DNA from: Lucifuga dentata
Taxonomy: Eukaryota > Chordata > Actinopteri > Ophidiiformes > Bythitidae
Length of the DNA stretch: 64,000 nucleotides
Direction: 5' to 3'
Assembly (NCBI GenBank): GCA_014773175.1
Contig: VXCM01000268.1
Span: 62,001-126,000, forward strand
Both the position numbers and the translations under genes were made by a program. The notes below the pieces were generated by a model that was given only the letters and a program-made list of their open reading frames with translations, ran no database searches and was not told the origin of the DNA. This document shows positions 36,481-47,549 of the stretch, piece by piece; the stretch's first letter is position 1; the number at the start of each line of letters is the position of its first letter.

Positions 36481-37685
36481 GGATGTGGCACAAGTCTGCA
36501 CAATGTGGCAGCCAGATGGGACGTGACTATGCTATGTCACACTTAGACATGGTCACGGATCTTTCTTAAGTATTTCTTTCTTTCTTTTTTTTTTTTTTTT
36601 TTTNTTTTTTTTTTTTTTTTTTGTTTACATGTGGTGACAGTCCAAGTAGTCCACACAATAGAAACAGTAATTTGACTCTGTATAATTCCAAATAAAAATG
36701 GCGTGTTCGTTGATGTGTTGTTTAGGATCGTCTGTCTCGTGCTTGGAGAAAGCACCACCCACAGAGGATCCTCAACACAAAGGATAAAGACTAAGAAAGA
36801 ACAGCTATAAATAGTTTGAGGTTAGGGGCTCTGGGGATATCTCAGTCTGAATAATAACATGTTTTCCTTGTATATGTGGGACCAATAAAATGTCTTTTGT
36901 GACTTAGCTGATACATATTTTTGTTCCGCTAAATGCAAGCTGCTGTAGACCTTCTCATTTATAAAGTTTGATAACTACGCCAGGAATTAAATTATGTCAA
37001 ATTTACAACTACACATTATGTTGAGTTGTATATGTTTAGAACACTATGTAAGGTGTTAAATTCATTTGTAATCTGATTTTACAAGCTCGTGTTTGATCAA
37101 AGCCTCAGACTTGTAACAAGTAGAAGAGTGAATCATAGGTATTTGGGTGGGATTCTGGGTGGCTGAGCTGTTGGTGACAGCCTCTCAGTTTGTTGTCAGG
37201 TTTCCCTTTGCTGCGTGATAAGATTTATGACTATGGAGAGGGGCTGGCGAGAGAGAAATCCTCGCAGGCTCAGCTTAGCTTATCTGGATTTCTGCTCACA
37301 GCACAGCCTCTCTCCCTGTCGGACACAAGCGGGTGACCTTGACAAGAATGTGGCTTATTATTGTAATAGATATGTTATTGTCAACTGACCTATGATCAGA
37401 GTGGGATTGGTGAGAAAGGTGAGTCAGGAACAAGGAGCCAGGTTAGTAGAATCACCAATAAAATCCAGTTGATTATATTTGTTCATGTTTGTCTACCTTT
37501 CGATGACATCATTTAACTATGTGATAAGAGAACTACTCTACCAAATGATTGATGGAATTTACTATTATCATACGCTGCTAAAGATGTAAGACGCAGCAAT
37601 AAAAGGACAGAGTTAGAACACATCCTGGAACACCACACACAGTATAGTCCTTGTCTTTTCTTCCGCTGATACCTCCCCCTGGATG

Positions 37686-37773
37686 TAATTGGTCCAAATA
37701 TCACATGGTTGACTGTGTCACTGTTGAGCCAGTGGGCAGAGCTCAGTCAGCCATGTGATATTTGGACCAATTA
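37686..37773. repeat. 30-bp inverted repeat (hairpin)
   Basis: TAATTGGTCCAAATATCACA followed by TGGTTGACTG (37686-37715) is matched in reverse by 37744-37773 with one mismatch, around a 28-bp loop. The near-perfect match suggests recent origin. It could be a tiny foldback element. Confidence 0.85.
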
Positions 37774-38456
37774 TGACAACAGGCAGATATTAAAATTAGA
37801 AAAGACAAAGGTTCTCCATGGGGCCAGGAACAGAAAAATAACTTGAATGACTGCATGTAGAGCCTTGCAAGATGTATTTTTGTCCTGGAATTTCTACTTC
37901 ATCTGAAGTATACTGGAGCCTTTCTAGTGCCACTAACAATGGAACCACCACAGGCAATCTTACAAACCAGTCAGGCAAACAGAACAGCTTTGTTTCTCTT
38001 AATGGAGTGCAGAGAAATGTGCAGACAGCTTTTCATGTTGGAATTCAATGTGTTTAGCAGTTCAGGTCGCCTACTCCTATGTTGAGTCTTTGGTCCTCAT
38101 GATACCCAAAATTACCCAGTGTACTTTTAATCAACCCCCACACTCTATCATCAACAAACAATGCCAGATATATGAAAGGAAGATAATAAGGGTAGAAGGC
38201 CAACTTGAACCAAGACAGAGTGGACCAAGCCATCTGTGGTGTGTAAGCCAGTCAGCCAGCCAGACACTTTGCCCAACAGACCTATGAGCTAAGCAGGTGT
38301 AAGTGATATCAGCCTTTCTGAAGAAGAAATTTAGGCACTGTTTTTCATTGTATTGTTGCCAGAATTGTGAACAGGTAGATTTGCGACTGACTGCAACAGG
38401 GAATCAGTTGGTCGCATCTTCCTTTGTCCTGGTTGGCTTAGCTTGTTGTTTGGTGT

Positions 38457-38589
38457 CCATGATGGAGAACTTCATTTGATGTTAAAAAAAAAAAGTAGCT
38501 TTTTAATATTCCTGATTTAGATNCCATGATGGAGAACTTCATTTGATGTTAAAAAAAAAAAGTAGCTTTTTAATATTCCTGATTTAGAT
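38457..38589. repeat. 66-bp direct duplication around one N (assembly artefact)
   Basis: 38457-38522 and 38524-38589 are identical around an N at 38523. Confidence 0.9.
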
Positions 38590-39222
38590 GTCAGAAAGCA
38601 AAGCAAGTGAGTTTTCAGGACTGTTTAGGATACGTTTGATGCAATGGACTGTCAGACTATTTATATATGATAAGAACTGATCTTTTTATGTTTAACACAT
38701 GCCTTCCATGTTTTCATAATACGTCTCCTCATTATAAGCCAATGCCATGGGCATACTATTGTTATACTTAAAGATACTCTAGCTGACTTTGTTATGGCAT
38801 CCAATCAATAGTGCGCCCAAATCCAGCTAACTGCTGACGTCACACCTTCATACAGTTTTCACTTGTCAGCACTCGATCACATTGCACACAAACTGAAATA
38901 AGGAAAAGTTTCAGTTTGTGTCTTTAATTTGTGTCTAAGTCTTTTATTTGGCTTATGATGCAGTAAGAATTTATAAACCACCACATTCACACTTTCCTTG
39001 GCTCATTTATCACTGTGTGCAAGTGTGCGAGTTCTCAAGTAAAGTGGTGCCTACTATGTGTCCCTGCTGAGGCTTGAGATTTTGGTTGCCTATTAAAGTT
39101 TAAAGCACTCTGCATGTTTAAAGGTAGAAATATAGGCTGCTACCAAAAGTAAAAAATCATCATAGAAAAATGATATCCAAGTAGTATTTTGTGGAATTCT
39201 TTCTACTCTCATACCATCTGCA

Positions 39223-39235
39223 GCCATATTCTGTC
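39223..39235. repeat. left target-site duplication of the SINE
   Basis: GCCATATTCTGTC recurs exactly at 39626-39638, immediately beyond the far end of the SINE. Confidence 0.85.
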
Positions 39236-39625
39236 CATCCATCCATCCATCCATCCATCCATCCATTTTCTAAACCCGTTTGTCCTGTTGAGGGTCACGG
39301 GGGGGGCTGGAGCCTATCCCAGCGGTCATAGGGCGAGAGGCGAGGTACACCCTGGACAGATCGCCAGTCTATCGCAGGGCTGACATGGAGACAGACAAAC
39401 ACATTCACGCTCTCATTCACACCTACAGGCAATTTAGAGTTCCCAATTCACCTGACCTGCATGTCTTTGGAGGTGGGAGGAAACTGAAGCACCCGGAGGA
39501 AACCCACGTGGACACAGGGAGAACATGCTAACTCCACACGGAAAGGCCCTGCCCCGGCCAGGAATCAAACCCAGGACCTTCTTGCTGTGAGGCAACAGCT
39601 AACCACTGCGCCACCGTGCCACCCC
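39236..39625 (-). mobile_element. tRNA-derived SINE with (GATG)n tail
   Basis: Read on the minus strand, the head has an RNA polymerase III A box (TGGCGCAGTGG, near 39613-39603) and a B box (GGTTTGATTCC, near 39572-39562). This is the internal promoter layout of a tRNA-derived SINE. The body contains family-typical text such as GACTGGCGATCTGTCCAGGG and GGCTCCAGCCCCCC. The 3' end is a run of GGAT units (39235-39266 on the + strand as CCAT units). A 13-bp target duplication flanks the whole element, which is 390 bp and looks full-length. The GATG-type tail is like that of Rex3/RTE LINEs, such as the one at 684-1619, which may mobilise such SINEs in trans. Confidence 0.85.
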
Positions 39626-39638
39626 GCCATATTCTGTC
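39626..39638. repeat. right target-site duplication of the SINE
   Basis: Exact copy of 39223-39235. Confidence 0.85.
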
Positions 39639-42600
39639 AAATAATTAAAAGAAAAAAAAAATCTGTCTGCTTCTGTTGCTTCACATAGAAGCACCACAAC
39701 TAATAGGCTCGTTTTAGTTTTAATAGTGCTGCAAAGCGAAACCTTTTTTCTCCTGTGTGACTTTGCAAATTAGGCCACTGCTTCATAAGTGAGTAAATTG
39801 TTAAGCTCCACTTATCTTGGCTCAGCCCTCCACCCCATGGTCCCCGGTGCCTTCTGTCTTTTTATTATCACTTTTACTTCACATCATGTTGCTGCTAGCT
39901 AACTCTTCTCTAATGTGTATTGTCCTTTCATCACTGAGTGCAAATGTCTGCACAGGTAAAGCCTCTCATGCTCTCTGAAGAGGCTTCTCTTTGAAAAAGC
40001 TGTGCTTACTTTTTGCTGCCATATCATCAAAGGCCTTGGTAAAATAGTAGCACTTTGCACTGTATAGCTATAATGTTTCACACTAAACAGTTATTTAATT
40101 TGATTACTACAGAAAGGTATAGCAAATGTGAAAAATTGAGTTGCCTTAGTAACAGCTAAGCTGTAATTCACAGCTGTTGCTAAGGGCTGTGAGATGAAAG
40201 TGCAGCCAGAGCTGCATATGATGCTGTGACAGACATTTTTCACGTTTATGTCTTTTCATTCAGTGTTCCATTTCCAATCTTCAAGGCTTTGTTGCATCAT
40301 AAAATTGAGGTGTAAGGGAAAGTGTCAAAATGAAGGCCCCGGTGCTAAAACAAGTATAATCAGTTTTTCTCGGGAAGTTAGTGTAAGTGTAAAGATAAAG
40401 TTTAAGTGAAGTGCAAAATATATTAGCATTAAATCATTTTTACTCAGTGCTAAGTGTTCTACTTTATGTTGCACTCCTGAAAAAAAGAAAAAAAGTCATT
40501 TATATGCATGGTTAAGGACTGTAATGCTAAGGAGCCACTTGGCAAATGGCTTCTTTGCTAGACAATAACTTTAGAATGAAGTCCTACTTACTCACAATGG
40601 CTGTAAAAAGATTCTAGGTCATGGGTGATTGACTTCATCACAGCTTAGTTTCCTCTCTGTATTATTAATGTACGGTTATGCTTTCCTGAAAGCATGCAAT
40701 TAGCAACTGAAACTGAAAGGAGTTGCCTAGAAACTGAGTATCTTTTGCCAGCTGGTGGTCTACGCTGACTGTCAGGTCGTTCCTGTTGGGTTTTCTCATT
40801 CAGTTTCTTTGATTGCTCTGAGCTAAAAAAAAAAAAAATAAATACACTGTGGTTTTGGTAAAACATTTAGGCCAGTGTGCTGTGCTTGGAAACAGTGGGC
40901 GGGCTTTCACTTGCTGAAAGTGAAGCCGTCATGTTGACTTGTCTCTCCCCTGGGTGATATGAACACTTCACTATTTGTTTAGATGTGTCTTAATATCTTG
41001 TGCTTAGTCATAATAAAGATGTGACTTCTGTGCCCTCATTAACTAAGCTCACTTTCAGAAGCTTGCATGGCCTGATTGTAGGCTGATAATTACACTTTGC
41101 ATTGCTGCTGTCTGGGCTGCTTTAAATATATATCCTGCTGTTTTAATTTCACTTTTTGGATTTAACATCACAGTGCAGATTAAGTGCCCACCAGGCCTGT
41201 GCATGCTTTGTGCGTATGTGGACCCTGACTCCGAAACGGACCATCCACATGTCCTGGCATTTGTGGTTCTCGTGCTTTCATGACCACTACACAGTTTATC
41301 TCTGTTTCTCCATGCTTTACAAATTGTGAGGGCCAGGACAACCGCTGCAGTAAACTCTTCATCTCCACTTCTTGGTTTGGTCTTGTTCTAGCATTCGTTT
41401 ATTGGTCGATAGATTTGTCCACTTCATGTGACAGGAATGATCGTCAGACCCCAGAGTACAGACGATCTCCTGCCAAGAATTGGCAGACATTTGGCAGCCT
41501 TTTAATCCCTCATGGAGGAATCATAGAGATGCTGGTACTTCCTTGCCTCATCTGCCAGTCACTCATCAAAGTTGTTCACAATTGTTTGTTTTTCTTTGTT
41601 TGGCCAGTCGTAAATGAAGTTGCATTTACATCACGTTGATGCTGTCCCAGCAAAACAAGCATCTTAAATCTAAATTTAGGAGCATTTTAGTTCCCTCAGA
41701 AATCAGGAATGGATTTTAACAAAGTGAAAATCCATTTCCTTGACCATGTAACGTTATGGTCAAAGGCATGTAACTTACCTTCAAACATGTTAACCTTCAT
41801 GCTTCCTAATGAATGATGAACCTCATGCTGGGTTGAATATCACCCACACTGATTTGTTTTGATTGTTTAACCAGCACTACTAGCTTTGGCTATATTTGCA
41901 GGGCTTAACAATTAATCACTTTGAAGTTAAAATTACTGTTAGAGTGCAATTTTCAAACTGTTAAGAGCTGCAATTTTAATCAAAGCCAATATTATTAAAA
42001 GCGTGTTTTTAACAAGCTTAAGAGGTTAACATTTTAGTCAGCAACCAATTTCACCAGCTGAAATTACAACCCTGGGCGGCAGATTTTGTCAGCTGTAGCT
42101 CATTAACTTTAACTCTGTGAGTTGGACAAACTACAAAATGAAACTCTTGGCTGCTGTCTGGTTAATGTCTCTGATGCTGGTGTCTGTGCTGTTTATACTT
42201 GGCTAAAGATGGCTTCCTCGTTCGTCATTTCTTTTAATTATACTCATGTAGGAACAAGTGCGTTTAATAGATCTTTGATACTACATGGACCACCAACACA
42301 AACCTGGATTTCATTTAATAGAAAATAGTTGCAACTTAAATCACGAGGTTGCTCAGAACGATCCACAGATAGCTCATCTGCATGTATTTGTGATTTCAGA
42401 CATGTTTTTCTTTTTAACCGCATGCTAATCAGGCATCAAGTGGAATGTTAATGGACTGTGCTAATGGAAATAGAGAAGGGATTTAAGGTTGCTGATGAGA
42501 AACGGTCAATATTGGACTTTTACTCAACGGTCAAAGGTAAAGGGTATCTGTAAACATTGTGTTTACTCTAAATTTATTGCTGCCTGAACTCCAGTGACAA

Positions 42601-43898
42601 CCATTAGTCTTTCGCACGCTCAGAGTTGCTTTATTTTTCATTATTTTCCCTGCTCAGGACTTCTGATGCATTATTTACAAGCCCGCTAAGTTGGTATTAT
42701 TCAGCTGTCATTGGGAATAGAGCTGAAGAACTCTGACTCTGGACCAAATGAAAATGCAGATCATTCAGTTTATTGTTTGTGACATTAATGTTACCTTTTT
42801 TCACATTTTTCAGCTTTCCAACAAATGTGATTAATCTAAGATATACTCTATCAAAGATATAATCTATCTTTGAGGCTATCTGAGTCAAGATTAGGGCTAA
42901 TGGTACTTGTATGACTGATTTAAGTCTGGTGTACACAGGAGGACTTGAGGCATAATGTGGTGAAGTGTGTTATAGCCCCACACCCACTAAAAGAGAGAAC
43001 CAAGACAGGTGTCTCAGTGTGACACTACAGCGTAATCCCTCAGTAATCCTTGCCCAAGCTCTGCGCTCAGTTTCCTAATCCCAACTCTAATAAACAAGTT
43101 AAAGCTGAAGTTAATGTGTCCAGTAAAAAGTGCAGCATTTGTCTGTCTAACATGAACAAGTTATTGTGTGTTGACTGGGAATCCAGGCAGGGTTTCCCTC
43201 CCAGCCCCGTGAGGTACGCTCCACATCAATCCAAGATTCAGACAACTCGGCCTGCCAGTGAAACATCATTCACTCCTTGAAAAAGCCACCACTGTCACTG
43301 TGGCTTTTTCAAGGAGTTGGCATTGAGTTTCAGTTCAGAAACGGTTTGCGTGGTACTCAAACATTGTGGTTTTGGGGAAGATTTCAAAACCTTTCTCTCT
43401 CATCTTGCAAAGGAGGGAAGAGCAGGGAATCTGGCAACGGCTGAGTGTTGGGTACAGACTTGTGCAATCTGACAAGTTGTGTAGTTTAGTCACGTGAGAA
43501 TTTTTTGAAGCCCTGGATGGGGAGTCAGGCATTTCACTGCGTAGGTTAAATTCTGCTGGTATGGAGTGAAAGTGTTTTTGTTTATTCATCCTTTGATCAA
43601 ACTTGGCCATGCACATTCACTTTACCAATTCAGGCTATGAATGCTATGTATTCTGGACTGTTTTGTATCAATACATAAGGAATGGTCCTGCTACTGTGCA
43701 GGGTTAAAAGCATTCAGTGGCTTGTCACTTTGTGAAAATCAAAATGAAAGTGTTTTCTTGTCTTTAGCTTGACTTATAAAAGGATTTGAGCGGAAAAGTA
43801 AAAGGCAAATAGCATTCAAGTAAGGTTAATATGAAAATCGTAAGTCAGGGCTGTGAACCTTATTCAGATCAGTTTTGCTTGATGTCTGAATATGTGCT
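39639..43898. other. intron sequence, nothing coding recognised
   Basis: AT-rich, without clear exons or recognised transposons. It contains the hairpin at 43260-43331. Confidence 0.5.
43260..43331. repeat. perfect 18-bp stem hairpin, pre-miRNA-sized
   Basis: ACTCCTTGAAAAAGCCAC (43272-43289) is matched perfectly in reverse by 43300-43317 with a 10-base loop. An outer GAAAC/GTTTC pairing (43260-43264 with 43327-43331) could extend the stem to about 70 nt overall. It lies in the sense strand of a znf609 intron. It could be a hairpin RNA or simply a small palindrome. Confidence 0.7.
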
Positions 43899-44446
43899 GG
43901 GACCCAAATGCACTGGCGAGTGTGTATGTTTGAACCCAATATATACAATCCACATACACGTTACTGACAACCATTTCCCAAAAAATACAACTTTAGCTGT
44001 AAATATTAGATTTTTTTTCGACCTTCCAGACTGCCAGTTCATTCCATTATGCTGTTAAAATCAACATGTATAGGCTTGAAGCATGCTTGAGATACGTAAT
44101 CCATCGCAGCGAACAACATGTCTATTAGTTTTTTGTCAAAGTAACTTTATTTAACTGATCCAACACAGAACTGCATGGAGGAAAATGTATGTCTCCGCCA
44201 GGAAATGTAGTCCCAGGAGAAGACGAACCGAGAAATTAAACAGTCATGCCTTCTACAATAGTGCATAAGTGTTAGAAGGCGAAACACTGAATTTTAAGGT
44301 GGGTATATTGCCTCAACATTTCATTTTGAAAGATGAGAACAGGAATATCAGGAAAATTAAAACAAGGTTTTATGTTTTGGAAATTGGTTATCAGTAACAT
44401 AACATATATGTGGGTTATATATATTGTTCTATATATGGTCCTTTAA
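43899..44446 (+). mobile_element. TTAA-flanked MITE family, copy 3
   Basis: The left end is eroded (GGGACCCAAATGCACTGG in place of the AGGACCATACCAGTG type). The right end finishes ATGGTCCTTTAA with TTAA at 44443-44446. Shared interior: AAATCAACATGTATAGGCTT, GTCAAAGTAACTTTATTTAA, TGTCTCCGCCAGGAAATGTA. Orientation as copies 1 and 2. Confidence 0.8.
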
Positions 44447-46531
44447 AGTTTTAAGGGAGACATCAGTGAGAGTTTGAATGAACAAACGTTTAGAGGAACG
44501 ATACTGAGGCTACATGGAAAGTTGGAGTCCTTGATCTCAATGCTGCTTAGACAACCAAACCTGTTCTGCTCCGTAATCATGGTAATATTAGCCTTTGTAT
44601 AAATTTAAATCAGGACTTTCAAACTCATCACCTGCTTGTCAGTTATTCGTTATTTCACGAGTTCCTCATTTCGCCGAGTATTTTCCCAGGTACAGTCAAT
44701 CTAAAAGTTTCAGAGAGATCCGTACCCAAAATATCAGCTCATGTTGGAGGCTTTGCGCAGCCCTGTTTTGCGCCTTGCACTTGCTGTCACTTTGAAGGAG
44801 GGTTTGCTGGGTGTTTGTTATCTGTGGTTCTCCGTGTCTCCATACGGCTCAGGAACGGTGTGTGTTGACAGCTCGGGTGATTACCTGTCCCGTCTTATTC
44901 TCTCAGCTGGCCTGCACTTGGCCACACCGTGCATCAGAAAGTGACATACAGTGATTAGGATGTCATTAGGCTTGCCTCTGTGGCTCCCTGTCACATTAAT
45001 TTGCTCTTCCCAAGGAGACCAAGAGAAATGGGCTATCCACGCACTTTTCAATAAAGCGTGAAATATGAAGCTTCTGTGAGTACGAGTCTCTGAAACCTCA
45101 TCAGAGACTAATGTTTGCGCTCCATCACTGATCATTTGGCAGTCTCAAGTCAGTGATTGATCTGAAAGTGTCACACCAGCATAATTCTTGTCTGTAGTGC
45201 TGTCATATTATTAATTTTATAAATCAAAATTAATCACATACTACCTCGCATTAGAATTACACAAAAAACACACACAGTTTTGACTCAGCAATTTCAATGT
45301 TATATTATCCATCTTCATAACTGCTTTTGTTCGAGGCAGATATGTTGGCATAGCAAAGTGCTGCAGAAGTGGGGATTCATCTTGTAAGATTTTCATTCTT
45401 AAAGCTCCGAAAGGCAGAAAGGATTTCTGTATAAATAAACAAGATAATGGGATTGATGCAAATATTTCTTAGCCTGTATACATTAACGCCATGCATTAAT
45501 AGGTTGGAACGTTTTAACAGAATAGAAAATTACTTGCAGGTTGTATAGGTTGTTTTTGTTTCCTTTTTTTAAATTCGATATCTAATTGAATCCAACGTTG
45601 GCAACATATTTCTCAGCACTGAGTGATTTATGCCTAATTAATAAATGTGTGGTGTTGGCTGCAGTGTGGGATTCCTCCTGCAGTTGGGTGTTAATGATTT
45701 GGAGCACTTTAATGTTGACTGCCTTGAATAATGAACACTAAGCCTGGTGTCACTATGGCCCTTAAATCACAATCAGTCTCCCTCCCTCTTTTCCGCCTAC
45801 ACACTTTCTTACTCCGGTTCTCTCTCTGGCGCTTCCCCTTATTTGCTCTCATCATCTCCCTCCCTTCCTGTCCTTTTCATTGGGTTTCTGCGGCAGCGGC
45901 TGTCTCTTCATTACTGTCACAGTGTCAGAACAGGTGGAATCAATGAGTGACCCTCAGCAGCCTGCTTCCTTACCACGACCAGCTCTTTAATTGAGGGTAT
46001 TAATGAGTGATCAGTCCGTGAGATGATTTGGTGTCAGAATCTCAGGCTGTGTGTGAGGGGGAGGGAAAATAGGGGGGAGGGGCTTTGACCAATGGTGCAT
46101 AACCAATTCTGTCTCTTCCACAGACACAGTTGAAGCAGTGCTAAATGTCCCTACCTACCCCTTTATAACACTGGAATTAAAAAAAATTAAAGCTTAGAAG
46201 ATTTTTTTAAGCAGAGTATTTTCAACAAGATTCTCTGTTATTGTTATGGAACCATTGCAAAAGTAAAAGTACTTGTATTAACACAAGTATCCATAATTTC
46301 TGAACCAAAACAAAGATGCATTAGCACACTGCAACCACAACTGCTGCATCATGCCGTGCGTAAAGTGTCTGTTTGCTTTAAGGACTGCTGGTGTTCCAGG
46401 ATGTCTTCGCTCAGCACTTTGTTCACTCCCCTTCATTGTGGTATCCGTTCTCTGTATCTAACATCTGCCCTGTGCATGTTTATGCAGCCTTTCTGAAGGT
46501 GTCTTTCTCAATCCCCACTTCTGTCTTACAG
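44447..46531. other. intron sequence before the second coding exon
   Basis: No gene. 45600-46030 is unique-looking with several TAAT cores (CCTAATTAATAAATG, GTTAATGATTTGG, CTTTAATTGAGGGTATTAAT), a composition often seen in developmental enhancers. It ends in the polypyrimidine acceptor at 46500-46531. Confidence 0.45.
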
Positions 46532-46757
46532 ATGGAGTCTCCTGTCTCCACACCAGCCCCTCCCCCCCTCCACCTCCTGGCCACAGTGGGCAACAGTGAG
46601 ATTTCCTCACCATGTGAGCAGATCATGGTGCGAACACGCTCGGTGGCGGTGAACACATCCGATGTGGCCCTGTCCACTGAACCCGAGTGCTTGGGGCCCT
46701 GCGAGCCCGGGACCAGCGTCAATCTTGAAGGCATCGTGTGGCAGGAAACTGAAGATG
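46532..46757 (+). CDS. znf609: zinc finger protein 609, second coding exon (residues 254-329)
   Basis: The exon follows a CTGTCTTACAG acceptor and ends before GTAAGT. Its 226 nt add residues 254-328 and the first base of Gly329. The protein begins MESPVSTPAPPP (Pro-rich), then contains SSPCEQIMVRTRSVAVNTSD and the very conserved TEPECLGPCEPGTSVNLEG, ending WQETEDG. The CEQIMVRTRS and PECLGPCEPGTS blocks are shared by ZNF608 and ZNF609. ESPVSTP and the Met after the Gly at the next junction match ZNF609 better. The exon sits between inverted copies of the TTAA MITE: 2.1 kb upstream (copy 3, +) and 164 bp downstream (copy 4, -). Confidence 0.95.
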
Positions 46758-46920
46758 GTAAGTGAAGCGGTTTCATGTCCTGTTAGTACTTGGCGAGTCT
46801 CTTTGCTGTACATATACATGGAATCCATGTATCTGCTGCAGGATTTTGGTGGGAGTTAAGTCAGCTGGACTTTTTGTGAGGAGGTAAAGGGTCAGTTATT
46901 AGAATCAGAGTGTGATTGCA

Positions 46921-47549
46921 GTAAAGGACTAAACCAATGATTTTGCATGTTTGAGCCCAATACATACTTGTTAATGTCAACCATTTTCCAAAACATAAAA
47001 CCATATTTTAGTTTGCGTTATTTTGAGAAACCCACTAATCTTCCAAAATCAAATATTCAAGTAATACTCTTTCTTTTCAATTCAGATTTTCACCTGCTAA
47101 CACTTTTGCAGATTGTAGATTACTAACTTAGTAACACGATTGTAGAAGGTACGGTCATTTCAATTTCTCTGTAAAAGCTTTTTTTTTTTTTTTTCTNTTT
47201 TTTTTTTTTTTTTCCTGGTACTATATTCCTGGCTCAGACATACGTTTTTTTTTCCATGTAGCTCCGTGTTGGATTGATTAATTAAAGTAACTTCAACAAA
47301 AAAAATGATAGATGTCTTGTTCACTATGATGGATTACCTATCTCAAACGTGTCAAGTCTCTACAAGTGTATTTTTATATTGTACTGGAATGAACTGAACC
47401 CAATAGCTGCCTGGAAGGTTGAGGAGGAAAAACATCTAAAATTTACATTCCAGTAGTATATTTTGGAAAATGGTTGACAATAATGTAATGTGTATGCGGG
47501 TTGTATTTATTGGGCTCAGTCATGCAGAATCACTGGTATGGTCCTCTAA
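46921..47549 (-). mobile_element. TTAA-type MITE family, copy 4
   Basis: Ends are GTAAAGGACTAAACC and GGTATGGTCCTCTAA, so TTAA is mutated at both sides. TTTTGCATGTTTGAGCCCAA is present at the left. The interior runs opposite to copies 1-3 (CTGTAAAAGC, TATATTCCTGGC, AAAGTAACTTCAAC, GTACTGGAATGAACTGAA). A T tract with an N at 47197 lies in it. Confidence 0.8.

Larger units (their letters stand above)
35166..39222. other. intron sequence with minor repeats
   Basis: No gene. Includes a (CA)n at about 35813-35829, one copy of a dispersed repeat (36140-36480), a T tract with an N at 36604, a 30-bp hairpin (37686-37773) and an artefactual duplication (38457-38589). The stretch 37140-37420 looks like unique sequence and carries TGACCTTGA at 37334-37342, the inverse of the NR5A/ERR-type site TCAAGGTCA. 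Confidence 0.5.
17883..46531 (+). other. znf609: znf609 intron, 28.6 kb
   Basis: Bounded by a GTAAGT donor and a CTTACAG acceptor, phase 0. It holds MITE family copies 1-3, a hAT transposase relic, a foldback repeat, a SINE, several artefactual duplications and long single-copy-looking stretches. Those stretches may include regulatory elements. No other gene was recognised inside it. Confidence 0.9.

Noticed and set aside
39235..39266. (CCAT)n as an independent microsatellite or a CRISPR-like repeat
   Set aside because: It is the tail of the SINE, lying directly inside the target duplication. There are no spacers and this is a vertebrate genome.
43050..43280. Possible small gene in the large intron
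   Set aside because: A short frame with no domain and no splice context, partly inside the hairpin at 43260-43331.
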